Assembly (NCBI GenBank): GCA_002313415.1
Contig: DCBH01000123.1
Coordinates: 1-26,672, forward strand
Direction: 5' to 3'
DNA from: Flavobacteriales bacterium UBA1112
GTDB taxonomy: Bacteria; Bacteroidota; Bacteroidia; Flavobacteriales_D; Sanyastnellaceae
DNA length: 26,672 bases
The notes below the pieces were generated by a model. That model had not been told where the DNA came from and ran no database searches. It was given only the letters and a program-made list of their open reading frames with translations. Both the position numbers and the translations under genes were made by a program. Positions 8,103 through 15,303 of the stretch are shown piece after piece. The first letter of the stretch is position 1. The number at the start of each line of letters is the position of its first letter.

Positions 8103-8458
8103 CCGTTGGTCTGCATGAAGTTTAGAAACTGACCGTAGTCTTGGGCATCAACCCAAAGAATTGCACGGTACGTCAGATACACGAGCACCAGCGCCACCCC
8201 TGCGGCACGCAGTGCCGCCATGCGACTTGCTCGGATGGAGGCAGCGCGGCGCTCCGCACGCCCCTTTGCATTCCGTCCCCCATGACTGAACTTGATGGGA
8301 CGCGGAGAGTCAGGCGCACCATTCACCTCCTCTTCTACGCGGCGTTTGCGAGTTTCCCACTCAGGGCGAGAATCAGGCAAGTGCCGCGACTTGAAGGTGA
8401 AAGTGCGTGGTTTGGTGCGCACGTTCCGAAAAGGGCCGCGAAGTTTGGGCGCTTTCAT
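8099..8458 (-). CDS. Small basic single-pass membrane protein of unknown function
   Basis: This 119-residue protein is not recognised by function. The N-terminal 80 residues are hydrophilic, rich in arginine, lysine and proline, and probably disordered (PKLRGPFRNVRTKPRTFTFK at the start, then charged repeats of arginine and glutamate). One membrane helix follows at about 82-102 (AALRAAGVALVLVYLTYRAI), and there is a short C-terminal tail. The positive N-terminus suggests a cytoplasmic side, possibly for binding nucleic acid or anionic lipid. It starts 20 bp after the ispH stop and shares an ATGA overlap with mutL, so it is most likely translated with them. Proteins of similar size sit next to mutL in other Bacteroidota, to my recollection, but no role has been assigned that I know of. 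Confidence 0.8.
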   Translation of the reverse strand: MKAPKLRGPFRNVRTKPRTFTFKSRHLPDSRPEWETRKRRVEEEVNGAPDSPRPIKFSHGGRNAKGRAERRAASIRASRMAALRAAGVALVLVYLTYRAILWVDAQDYGQFLNFMQTNG

Positions 8459-8478
8459 GTGTTCGAAGGTACGGGTGG

Positions 8479-9708
8479 TCAGGTCTGCGTTCGCTCAAAT
8501 TCCGTTAACACAGATTCCACATTGCCGCCACCATAATGAGCCAGAACTTTGCGCAACACCCTTTCTACGCTGGCGTCCGGACAAGAGGCACCCGATGTAA
8601 TCAAAATTGTGGGGACCCCTTCGTCCCCACCTGAATCGGGTAAAGGGTTCTCAGTCACCTGCATTTGACCTGAGTGCATGTTGAAATGATGCACACCATC
8701 TTCCTGCCATTCCAATTCGTTTCGCACGAAAAAAGTAGGCATGTGCTCTTCACACAGTTCGACCAAGTGAGACGTGTTGCTGCTGTTGTATCCACCCACA
8801 ACTAGGGCTATGTCTGCCCCGCCGGCTGACAATGCACCTTGAGTGGCGCTTTGATTGTCATTGGTTGCGTAGCATAATGTGTCGCGCGTGTTGGCGAATT
8901 CACCTTCTGGGTCGGTCTCGACTGCTTGCTTAATTCGGTCGGCGATGGCTTGGGTGTCTGACGCCAGCATGGTGGTTTGATTCACGACGCCTACCCTTCG
9001 CAAGTCTCGCTCTGGATCAAAGTCCGATGTCGTCCGCCCCCGAAAGCTCGTCCAAAATGCGTCTACATCGTGGCGGTCTGATTCCATCCACTGTGCCAAA
9101 ATCTCTGCCTCTTTGTCGTCTTTCACAACCAAGGCATGCCCTGTCTCCGCAGCATGAGAGAAGGTTGCCCGGGTTTCCTCGTGCGTAGGTTTGCCATGAA
9201 TCACCACGGTGTAATCCTTGCCTCCCAATTGCGCCGACCTCTTCCAAACCTTCTCCACAAAAGGGCAAGTGGTGTTGTACTTGTGAACGTCGACGCCCAG
9301 CTCTTCCATCCGACGTGCCAGCTCCACAGTGGCTCCAAATGCCGGCACGATGACCACGTCTTTTTCTGTCAGTGTATCGAGCGATACGAGTTCTTTTCCT
9401 AACGTATCGTGCAGAAATCTCACACCACGGCTTTCCAAGTCGTCGTTGACTTCGGGGTTGTGAATCATTTGGCTCATCAGGAAAATGCGCCGACCTGGAT
9501 TCTCGTCCACTGCCTTGTAACTGATCTCAATGGCATTTTCCACCCCAAAGCAAAATCCGAAATGTCGCGCCAATCGAATGTGAACATTGGGAAAACGGAG
9601 CTCCGTCGGCGTGAAGTCCTGTTTTCTCGGATCCAAAGCCTTTCGTTTGGCCTTGACCCTCGAAATGATCGGGCTGCGATAAAATTCTGGAATGTCGAAG
9701 CTTCGCAT
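8479..9708 (-). CDS. ispH: 4-hydroxy-3-methylbut-2-enyl diphosphate reductase (long form)
   Basis: IspH (LytB) is an iron-sulfur reductase performing the last MEP-pathway step, converting HMBPP to IPP and DMAPP. The three cluster-binding cysteines are visible: C53 in GFCFGVENAI, C148 in TTCPFV and C279 in DTLCYATNDNQ. Also present are substrate-binding H83 (MIHNP), H171/H176 and E177-E178 (HGKPTHEE), and the SSNTSHL segment. At 409 residues it is the long Bacteroidota/plant-like form with an N-terminal extension of about 45 residues and an internal insertion around 208-236. Start is ATG 9708; a TTG three codons upstream is less likely. A promoter-like element lies immediately upstream. It heads the operon running through mutL and the rhomboids, and it supplies the same C5 pool used by the crt genes and idi. 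Confidence 0.95.
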   Translation of the reverse strand: MRSFDIPEFYRSPIISRVKAKRKALDPRKQDFTPTELRFPNVHIRLARHFGFCFGVENAIEISYKAVDENPGRRIFLMSQMIHNPEVNDDLESRGVRFLHDTLGKELVSLDTLTEKDVVIVPAFGATVELARRMEELGVDVHKYNTTCPFVEKVWKRSAQLGGKDYTVVIHGKPTHEETRATFSHAAETGHALVVKDDKEAEILAQWMESDRHDVDAFWTSFRGRTTSDFDPERDLRRVGVVNQTTMLASDTQAIADRIKQAVETDPEGEFANTRDTLCYATNDNQSATQGALSAGGADIALVVGGYNSSNTSHLVELCEEHMPTFFVRNELEWQEDGVHHFNMHSGQMQVTENPLPDSGGDEGVPTILITSGASCPDASVERVLRKVLAHYGGGNVESVLTEFERTQT

Positions 9709-9865
9709 TGGACTCAAAAATACCTTACCTCATCGCAACCTGTTCAAGAAGTGATTCGTTCATTTCACCAAGTTTTTTCATACCTCCATGATTTGAAACG
9801 TAGACCCAGGGGCAAATCCACAGGAGGCTGAGACTTGTTCCATGGAAGTGAACACCATCCTTAGG
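9709..9865. other. 157-bp intergenic region between the saccharopine-dehydrogenase gene and ispH
   Basis: Besides the promoter-like element next to ispH, this gap holds an 18-codon minus-strand open frame (9781 down to 9725, MKKLGEMNESLLEQVAMR) preceded by GGAGG only one base from its ATG. That spacing is too short for a standard ribosome binding site, so I do not call it a gene. No hairpin with a T tract that would end the upstream transcript is evident. Confidence 0.5.
9715..9747 (-). promoter_or_regulatory. Candidate ispH promoter (Bacteroidota type)
   Basis: On the minus strand a perfect TAnnTTTG element (TATTTTTG, 9722 down to 9715) is preceded after 22 bases by TTG (9747-9745), fitting the Bacteroidota sigma-A pattern TTG-N17-23-TAnnTTTG. 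The box ends only six bases before the ispH ATG, so the transcript would have almost no leader. This is inferred from sequence alone. Confidence 0.45.
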
Positions 9866-11212
9866 TCATACTTCGACCTCTGTTTCGACGAAACGAATCC
9901 CCAAGTCAGCCAGTCCGCTGAGAAGTGGTTCATAATATACTTTCGACATGGGTACATCCACCCCTGTTTTGCCGAACTCTCCATTCAACAAGGGCTTCAC
10001 TGCCAGTGCCATGGGCAAGCCTACTGTGTCGCTCATGGCAGTGAAAGTGCTATCCTTTCCCTCCAATGTCAAACTGCTTGTTCGTGCTTTTTGCACGCCA
10101 TTTATTTCATAATCGAAGCGGTGCCACATCACAATCATGTCCCGGTCCTCCGGGCTTAAAACCCACTTGACCGTGATGAGAGATTCAACCATTTGTGCGG
10201 GGGTTCCTATCACATTTGCGGGCCCTGTGGTCGCATCAAACAATCCCAGCCAATCCAACCTTTCAAGCACGTCATCTGTCGCTCCAGTGACGTGCTTCAC
10301 AGCATCTCTGACAGATTGACCTTTTTCTGCAGATGCTGGCAAAAATGAACGTGTCCAATCCGACCAAGATGTCCCTTTGGGCCATGTTAAAATGGCATCG
10401 TCACGCACCATCCCCAATTGAACCAAGATGTCCCAAGACTGACTGAATCCTGAACTTCTTAAGGTGCCGCGCACCAACGTTTCCGCATCATCCAATCCGT
10501 ACAATTCACGGTATCCCAGGGAATCACGGTTGGGGTAACCATCGTAAGAACGGCCATTAACCTCAATGGAGGTCAAAGATTGAAACGTACGGTGAGGCGG
10601 AATCACACGGACACGGCCTTGATCTAGAAAAGTCGCCGTTCCACCTTGGCCGGCAAGGACAACATTCCTGGGATTCCAGCTGAGTTTATAATGCCACGGA
10701 TTGTCGTCTGAATCTGGTGCGACCAAGCCCCCGCAATAGGACTGGAATCCAAGAATACGCCCGCCCATGGCGCGAATTTCATCGATGACTTGCATTGCAC
10801 TCATATGATCGATGCCAGGGTCGAGCCCCAATTCATTGAGCACCAAGATACCTGCTTTCTGAGCTTCGCCATCTAAGGCCTGCATCTCAGGAGATACGTA
10901 GCTGGGGGTGATGACATTGACCCGGGAAGCAATCGCCACCTTGGCCACTTCAACGTGCATGAATGCCGGCAACATGCTGATCACAAGGTCGGCGCGTCTG
11001 ATACGCGCGTTGCGGTCGTCAACCTCATCAGCAGCCAACTGAAAAGCGGTGCCATGGTGATGGTCTCCTACTTTGGATTGAGCTGCCTCTAAATTCAAGT
11101 CACCCACGTGAATTTCCCAACTCTCTTTTTCCGCCTGAACCAGCAAATGTGAAATCAATGATGAGCTGCTCCGCCCTGCACCGAGGACCAAAATCACCTT
11201 TTTTTCTGACAT
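9866..11212 (-). CDS. Saccharopine dehydrogenase family oxidoreductase
   Basis: This 448-residue NAD(P)-dependent protein resembles the glutamate-forming saccharopine dehydrogenase (Lys9-like) family. An N-terminal Rossmann fold is shown by VILVLGAGRSSSSL (residues 6-19) and by D38 after the second strand. Family motifs include ELGLDPGIDHMSAM (127-140) and CGGLVAPDSDDNPWHYKLSWNPRN (160-183), which form the substrate-binding domain. It could act in lysine catabolism, or on another amino-acid-derived imine; no lysine-ketoglutarate reductase partner or other lysine gene is nearby. The ATG at 11212 directly precedes the Rossmann strand. It diverges from the lipoprotein gene at 11299 across an 86-bp shared upstream region, and is separated from ispH by 157 bp, so it probably forms its own transcription unit or reads into the ispH operon. 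Confidence 0.9.
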   Translation of the reverse strand: MSEKKVILVLGAGRSSSSLISHLLVQAEKESWEIHVGDLNLEAAQSKVGDHHHGTAFQLAADEVDDRNARIRRADLVISMLPAFMHVEVAKVAIASRVNVITPSYVSPEMQALDGEAQKAGILVLNELGLDPGIDHMSAMQVIDEIRAMGGRILGFQSYCGGLVAPDSDDNPWHYKLSWNPRNVVLAGQGGTATFLDQGRVRVIPPHRTFQSLTSIEVNGRSYDGYPNRDSLGYRELYGLDDAETLVRGTLRSSGFSQSWDILVQLGMVRDDAILTWPKGTSWSDWTRSFLPASAEKGQSVRDAVKHVTGATDDVLERLDWLGLFDATTGPANVIGTPAQMVESLITVKWVLSPEDRDMIVMWHRFDYEINGVQKARTSSLTLEGKDSTFTAMSDTVGLPMALAVKPLLNGEFGKTGVDVPMSKVYYEPLLSGLADLGIRFVETEVEV

Positions 11213-11236
11213 GTTCGCAAGGTAGTGCGACAGGGG

Positions 11237-11277
11237 TTGGCACGAACCTTGCTTCCTTGGTATAATCCCTACCTTCG
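11237..11277 (+). promoter_or_regulatory. Candidate promoter for the lipoprotein cluster
   Basis: Two overlapping patterns are visible. TTGGCA (11237-11242) and TATAAT (11261-11266) are 18 bases apart, a near-consensus sigma-70 spacing. TTG (11249-11251), N18 and TACCTTCG (11270-11277) fit the Bacteroidota pattern with one mismatch in TAnnTTTG. Either would start transcription 15-30 bases before ATG 11299. In this phylum the second is the more likely one. Confidence 0.5.
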
Positions 11278-11298
11278 GAGCTCTTCCCTTGCCTTGTC

Positions 11299-12693
11299 AT
11301 GAAACTTTTCAGGATCCCCACCTTCCGCCCACCTACTCTGATTCTGTTCACCATTCTGATTTTGGCTTCCCTGCAAGCGTGCAATGGTTCAAAAGCTTTT
11401 GTCAAGCGAGGCGCCAAAATGGAAAAAGCCGGTTTTGCGGATCAGGCTGCTGACTTGTACTATACGGCTGTGGTCAAAAAACCCACAAATCCCGACGCTT
11501 TGGCTGGCTTGAAGCGCACTGGACAGATTGTTCTGGGGAAACACATCGCCACATTTGACGAATCCGTGGCCTACAACCTTCGTGAATCTGCCTTGGAAGC
11601 TTGGCATGATGCTGAAGCATGGGATGAAAAGCTCGAGGGGGTTGGTGTGGACTTGGCATTCCCAGAAGCCAAGCGCGGCACGTACGACATGGTCAAAAAT
11701 GCCCATCTCGACGAATCGTACCGAGAAGCCAACATCCTACTCGAGAAGGAAATGTTTGACGAGGCGCTGAAGGAATTTGATGCCATCCTGCTTTTGAATC
11801 CCAACTATCAAGACGCACCTGAACGCCGTAATGTTGCCTTCTGCGAGCCACGGTTCCGCATTGGTGTGCATGCTCAGGAGCGCGAGCGTTTCCGTGAGGC
11901 GCATGCCGCCTTCGATGAGTTGGTCAGTACCGATTCCGATTACAAGGATGCCGCCCAACGTCTCAGCGATATTCTTGAGGCGGGACAATACACCGTGGCA
12001 CTTGTGGACTTCAAAAACGGTTCAAGCCAACTCAACTTGGAGATCAAAATTCAATCGATGGTCGAACAAGCCCTCATGAATTCAAAAGATCCCTTTTTGA
12101 AAGTTGTCGATCGCGAAAGTCTTGCTTTGATTCTTCAGGAACAAACCCTGGGCATGAATGGACTTACGTCCGGCGGGGATGTTGAAATCGGAAACATGCT
12201 TGGCGCCAAGGCCTTGCTCAAAGCGACCATCACAACCTGCGACCACCGTCAGACAGGCATGACATCGAGTTACCAAACGGGCTACGAACAGTTCAAAGTG
12301 GAGCGCGTAAATGAAAAGGGCAAGAAGTACTTCGAAACCAAGTACAGGCAAGTCCAATACCGAGAGTTCACCCAGGAAGCATCCGTGGACATGACTTGCA
12401 CATTTAAATTCATTTCGACCACCACAGGAGAGGTGATTTCATCGAATACGATTTCCAGTCATGCTTCCGACAACATCCGCTACATTACATACGGAGGCAA
12501 TCAAGCCAAGTTCTACTTGGCGAGACAATTTGGAAATGGCCCTGATTTGACTGGGCGCAAAAAACGCGACCGACTGTTGTCATCGCGACAAGCCATTCGC
12601 AGCTCAGAGGCCTTGACTGTGGATGCGGGGCTCGATTTGGCGTCCCAAATCCAGAGTTCGATTGAACAAGAACTGCTCACCCTTGTCCCTTGA
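11299..12693 (+). CDS. Lipoprotein with TPR-like repeats and CsgG/LpoB-like domain
   Basis: The 464-residue protein starts with a lipoprotein signal: MKLFRIPTFRPP, a hydrophobic core, then lipobox LQAC with acylated C28. Residues 35-225 form helical, TPR-like repeats (ADLYYTAVVKKPTNPDALAG, then EEMFDEALKEFDAILLLNPN-type and AHAAFDELVSTDSDYKDAAQ units). From about 230 comes a CsgG/LpoB-like domain: YTVALVDFKNGS, LKVVDRESLALILQEQ (268-282) and VEIGNMLGAKALLKATI (295-311), typical of CsgG-family lipoproteins. The family includes the curli secretion pore and activators of penicillin-binding proteins; the barrel-forming CsgG insertions are not obvious, so an accessory role in an envelope assembly is more likely than a pore. 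It is followed after 4 bp by an LPP20-like gene, indicating an operon. Confidence 0.85.
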   Translation: MKLFRIPTFRPPTLILFTILILASLQACNGSKAFVKRGAKMEKAGFADQAADLYYTAVVKKPTNPDALAGLKRTGQIVLGKHIATFDESVAYNLRESALEAWHDAEAWDEKLEGVGVDLAFPEAKRGTYDMVKNAHLDESYREANILLEKEMFDEALKEFDAILLLNPNYQDAPERRNVAFCEPRFRIGVHAQERERFREAHAAFDELVSTDSDYKDAAQRLSDILEAGQYTVALVDFKNGSSQLNLEIKIQSMVEQALMNSKDPFLKVVDRESLALILQEQTLGMNGLTSGGDVEIGNMLGAKALLKATITTCDHRQTGMTSSYQTGYEQFKVERVNEKGKKYFETKYRQVQYREFTQEASVDMTCTFKFISTTTGEVISSNTISSHASDNIRYITYGGNQAKFYLARQFGNGPDLTGRKKRDRLLSSRQAIRSSEALTVDAGLDLASQIQSSIEQELLTLVP

Positions 12694-12697
12694 ATTG

Positions 12698-14068
12698 ATG
12701 CGTGATTTCATCCTCGGCATCGCTGCTTGCTCGTTGACCATCGTCTGCGGTTGCTCCGGCGCCAAAAATGCAGCGGATGCCGCACCAATTTGGACCATCG
12801 AATCCCCAGTCAAGCCTGGATACTATGTCGGTATCGGGTCAGCCTCCAAGTTGGCTCACCCTCTCGACGCGGATGCTGTCGCGAAGCAAAATGCATTGGA
12901 TAACCTGGCTCGTGAAATTCGCGTTCAAGTTCAATCCTCATCAACAACGCAGACTATTCAAGTCAACGACTGGCTTTCTGAATCATTCAAATTCACTTCA
13001 GAAAGCACCACCAACGAAGATTTGGAAGGTTTCACTTTGGTCGACACCTACGCCACCGACACAGAAGTGATGGTGTATTACCAATTGAGTAAGGCAGAGC
13101 ATGCCCGCATTCAAGAAACCAAGCGACAAGCTGCACTTTCCCTGTCCATGGAACACCTGAAAACAGCCAAGGCCGCGCGTACTGAAGCAAAGGTCCAACA
13201 GGTTGTCAATGCTGCAGTGAGGGGATTGGATGTGCTGCGTCCATTCTTGGACAAGCCTCTGACTCACGTGGCGGCAGACGGCATCGAAACTTCGGTGCCC
13301 CAGGAACTGCTCGGCATGTTGGACGATTGTGTTGCAGGACTTGATTTGACAACCACAGATTCCTCCTTGACGTTGCACGCAAGTGACGCCTTTCGAGGAA
13401 CCGCAGTTGTGTTGGCTCTCCTCGATGGGAAACCTGCCCCCAATGTAACCTTGTCTTACAGCTATGAACGAGGAGAATTGCCAACTCGCGGAGAAGCCAT
13501 CACCAATGCCCGAGGAGAAGCAATGATTATCCTAGAAAAATTTGAGCCTGGCAAGCGTGGTACTGCGCTCGACATCCGCATTGAACCCAGCGCGTTTGTG
13601 CAGGGTCTTCCATTGGCTCATCCGTTCCGGCAAGCCGTTGGAAGTCTTCAGAGCGCTCCCCTTCGAGTCGAAGTCACCTTAAACCCCATTGCGCTGTCCT
13701 TGCGCGTTGAAGAACGAGCTTTTGGCAAGAAGCGCGACCAAGCCATGCTTGCCCCTGCCATCCGGCAGGCCCTGCAAACGACAAATGTCATCTTGTTGCC
13801 GCCAGATGTTGAGGCTGACATGGTCTTGACTGTGGAGGCCGATGCTCGTCCGGGTGGGAGCGGTGAAGGATTCATCACGGTCTACACGGATGTCGTCGGA
13901 ACAGTTACAAATCGCGCAGGCGAAGAGATTTTTACCCAAACACTGACTCGAATCAAAGGCATTCAACGTGACCTGCCGAGGGCAACCGATGCAGCCTACA
14001 CCAAAGCTTCCGACGAAATCGCCTCCAAATTTGTTCCATCCTTAATTCGCCTTTGGCACGGTTTCTGA
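12698..14068 (+). CDS. LPP20-family lipoprotein with Ig-like middle region
   Basis: This 456-residue lipoprotein starts at ATG 12698, four bases after the preceding stop; a longer in-frame extension overlaps that gene and lacks a signal peptide. The lipobox is VCGC with C19. Residues 30-150 form an LPP20-like domain (PIWTIESPVKPGYYVGIGSA, then AVAKQNALDNLAREIRVQVQ), a fold also seen in flagellar FlgP/FlgT-type proteins. Residues about 225-330 look like a beta-sandwich (TAVVLALLDGKPAPNVTLSY, RGEAITNARGEAMIILEKFE). The last 110 residues resemble a TolB/CsgG-like alpha/beta domain (QAMLAPAIRQALQTTNVILL). It is probably outer-membrane or periplasm facing and may partner the neighbouring CsgG-like and small LPP20 proteins. 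The function is unknown. Confidence 0.82.
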   Translation: MRDFILGIAACSLTIVCGCSGAKNAADAAPIWTIESPVKPGYYVGIGSASKLAHPLDADAVAKQNALDNLAREIRVQVQSSSTTQTIQVNDWLSESFKFTSESTTNEDLEGFTLVDTYATDTEVMVYYQLSKAEHARIQETKRQAALSLSMEHLKTAKAARTEAKVQQVVNAAVRGLDVLRPFLDKPLTHVAADGIETSVPQELLGMLDDCVAGLDLTTTDSSLTLHASDAFRGTAVVLALLDGKPAPNVTLSYSYERGELPTRGEAITNARGEAMIILEKFEPGKRGTALDIRIEPSAFVQGLPLAHPFRQAVGSLQSAPLRVEVTLNPIALSLRVEERAFGKKRDQAMLAPAIRQALQTTNVILLPPDVEADMVLTVEADARPGGSGEGFITVYTDVVGTVTNRAGEEIFTQTLTRIKGIQRDLPRATDAAYTKASDEIASKFVPSLIRLWHGF

Positions 14069-14115
14069 ATATCATTTTTTGAAAACCCTTACATTCACAA
14101 ACAAACCCAACCGCA

Positions 14116-14679
14116 ATGAACTTTAGCAATACTCTTCCTGTGGCCTTGATGTTGGCCGTTGCAATCATGTCAGGTTGCAGCGACAAAAGCATGACCCCCA
14201 AGCAGTCTGGTGAAATTGAAATCCTCGAATACTGCGCGGGCGAGGAATACAGGAGCGACAAGAGCCACTTCCGCGCCTCGGCAACAGGTCAAAGCATGAG
14301 CAGAGAAACCGCGAAAAAGATGGCTCGATCCAACGCCGAAGCGAAACTGGCGCGTTCCATCAATGCCACCATCGAAATTGTGACAGACAACTACGTCAAC
14401 AGCTCAAAATTCAACAACGTTGAAGAGGTTACGGAAACCTTCAACGACATGGCAAGGACGGTTGTAGATCAACTTCTATCCGGTGCGATTACGGCATGCG
14501 AGCGTTTGACCCAGAAAACCGACGGCAATTACGTCAGCTACATGGCCGTGGAGCTTTCAGCCACTGATTTGGTCGGCAAATACAACGAACGCCTGTCACA
14601 AGATGAGCGTATTCGCGCAGAATACAATTACGAGAAGTTCAAAGAGACATTTGAAGCTGAAATGGCCAAGCAGCGCTGA
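14116..14679 (+). CDS. Small LPP20-like lipoprotein
   Basis: This 187-residue protein has a signal peptide ending in IMSGC (C21), consistent with a lipoprotein, although methionine at the -3 position of the lipobox is slightly unusual. The mature part carries an LPP20-like domain (FRASATGQSMSRETAKKMAR, then SNAEAKLARSINATIEIVTD, about 52-90), followed by TVVDQLLSGAITACERLTQK and a YVSYMAVELS strand. It ends in a charged helix (EYNYEKFKETFEAEMAKQR). It lies 47 bp after the long LPP20-like gene and resembles that protein's N-terminal domain in layout, which suggests a related or duplicated component. Its last 52 bases overlap the 3' end of the convergent glutamine amidotransferase gene. The cellular role is unknown. 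Confidence 0.8.
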   Translation: MNFSNTLPVALMLAVAIMSGCSDKSMTPKQSGEIEILEYCAGEEYRSDKSHFRASATGQSMSRETAKKMARSNAEAKLARSINATIEIVTDNYVNSSKFNNVEEVTETFNDMARTVVDQLLSGAITACERLTQKTDGNYVSYMAVELSATDLVGKYNERLSQDERIRAEYNYEKFKETFEAEMAKQR

Positions 14680-15266
14680 GCTGCCTCGCCCCATCCGCGT
14701 AAGAGTTCACGTCCTTGGGGCGTAAGCACCGATTCCGGATGAAATTGGACGCCCGCAACAGGAAGGGATTCATGGCCCATTGCCATTGGTAAACCCTGAC
14801 TGCTGCGGGCGTTCACGTGCCACCCCTCTGGCAATGTACTCTCCTCCACCACCCAACTGTGATAGTGTCCAACCTCCATGAACCCTCCGATTTCTTCCCA
14901 CATGCCACCCAAAGGACCGCGTTGAGATGCCTCCGGAACCACCTCAATCCTCGAACTTCTTCCGTGCAAAGGAGCGTCGAGATTCAAGAGCCTCGCTCCG
15001 ACATGCACTGCCAAAGCCTGCATACCGAGACAAACTCCAAGAATCGGAACGCCCTTTCGCAAGGCTTCGGCAGTGACGTCCATCAGCTGGTCGTGCTCGT
15101 GGGGCAGACCTGGCCCGGGAGAAAGAACCAATGCATCGGTTTGATTCCAATTGTCTTCACACCACATTCCTTCCTGAACCACATGAACCACCCAGCCATG
15201 GCGCTCCAAATCATGGGCGAGGTTCCATGTGAAGGAATCGTGGTTGTCGAAAAGGGTGATGCGCAT
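14628..15266 (-). CDS. pabA: Glutamine amidotransferase, anthranilate / aminodeoxychorismate synthase component II
   Basis: The 212-residue protein hydrolyses glutamine and channels ammonia to a chorismate-using partner (PabB for folate or TrpE for tryptophan). The class I amidotransferase core is intact: FDNHDSFTWNL at the N-terminus, oxyanion motif LSPGPGLP (48-55), nucleophile C79 in GVCLGMQAL, and catalytic H176 and E178 in GVQFHPESV. HGRSS (101-105) replaces the common HGK. No chorismate-binding partner or other trp gene is present here, so PabA and TrpG cannot be separated; a stand-alone copy fits pabA slightly better. ATG 15266 was chosen over the longer upstream frame, which overlaps ridA. 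The 3' end overlaps the small LPP20-like gene by 52 bases on the other strand. Confidence 0.9.
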   Translation of the reverse strand: MRITLFDNHDSFTWNLAHDLERHGWVVHVVQEGMWCEDNWNQTDALVLSPGPGLPHEHDQLMDVTAEALRKGVPILGVCLGMQALAVHVGARLLNLDAPLHGRSSRIEVVPEASQRGPLGGMWEEIGGFMEVGHYHSWVVEESTLPEGWHVNARSSQGLPMAMGHESLPVAGVQFHPESVLTPQGRELLRGWGEAAQRCLAISASNVSLNFS

Positions 15267-15272
15267 CAGACG

Positions 15273-15298
15273 TAAATTTGAACGATTGCACAAACATA
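15273..15298. promoter_or_regulatory. Face-to-face -7 elements between pabA and ridA
   Basis: The 37-bp gap between the divergent starts contains two perfect TAnnTTTG elements. TAAATTTG is on the plus strand (15273-15280) toward ridA; TATGTTTG is on the minus strand (15298 down to 15291) toward pabA. Predicted start points fall at nearly the same base (about 15285-15286), leaving leaders of roughly 18-20 bases each. Neither has a clear TTG at the usual upstream distance. Confidence 0.45.
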
Positions 15299-15303
15299 CT
15301 TCC

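Noticed and set aside
9725..9781. 18-codon minus-strand open frame with GGAGG before its ATG
   Set aside because: The GGAGG is one base from the ATG, the frame is too short to judge, and a better promoter lies downstream; kept only as a remark in a finding.
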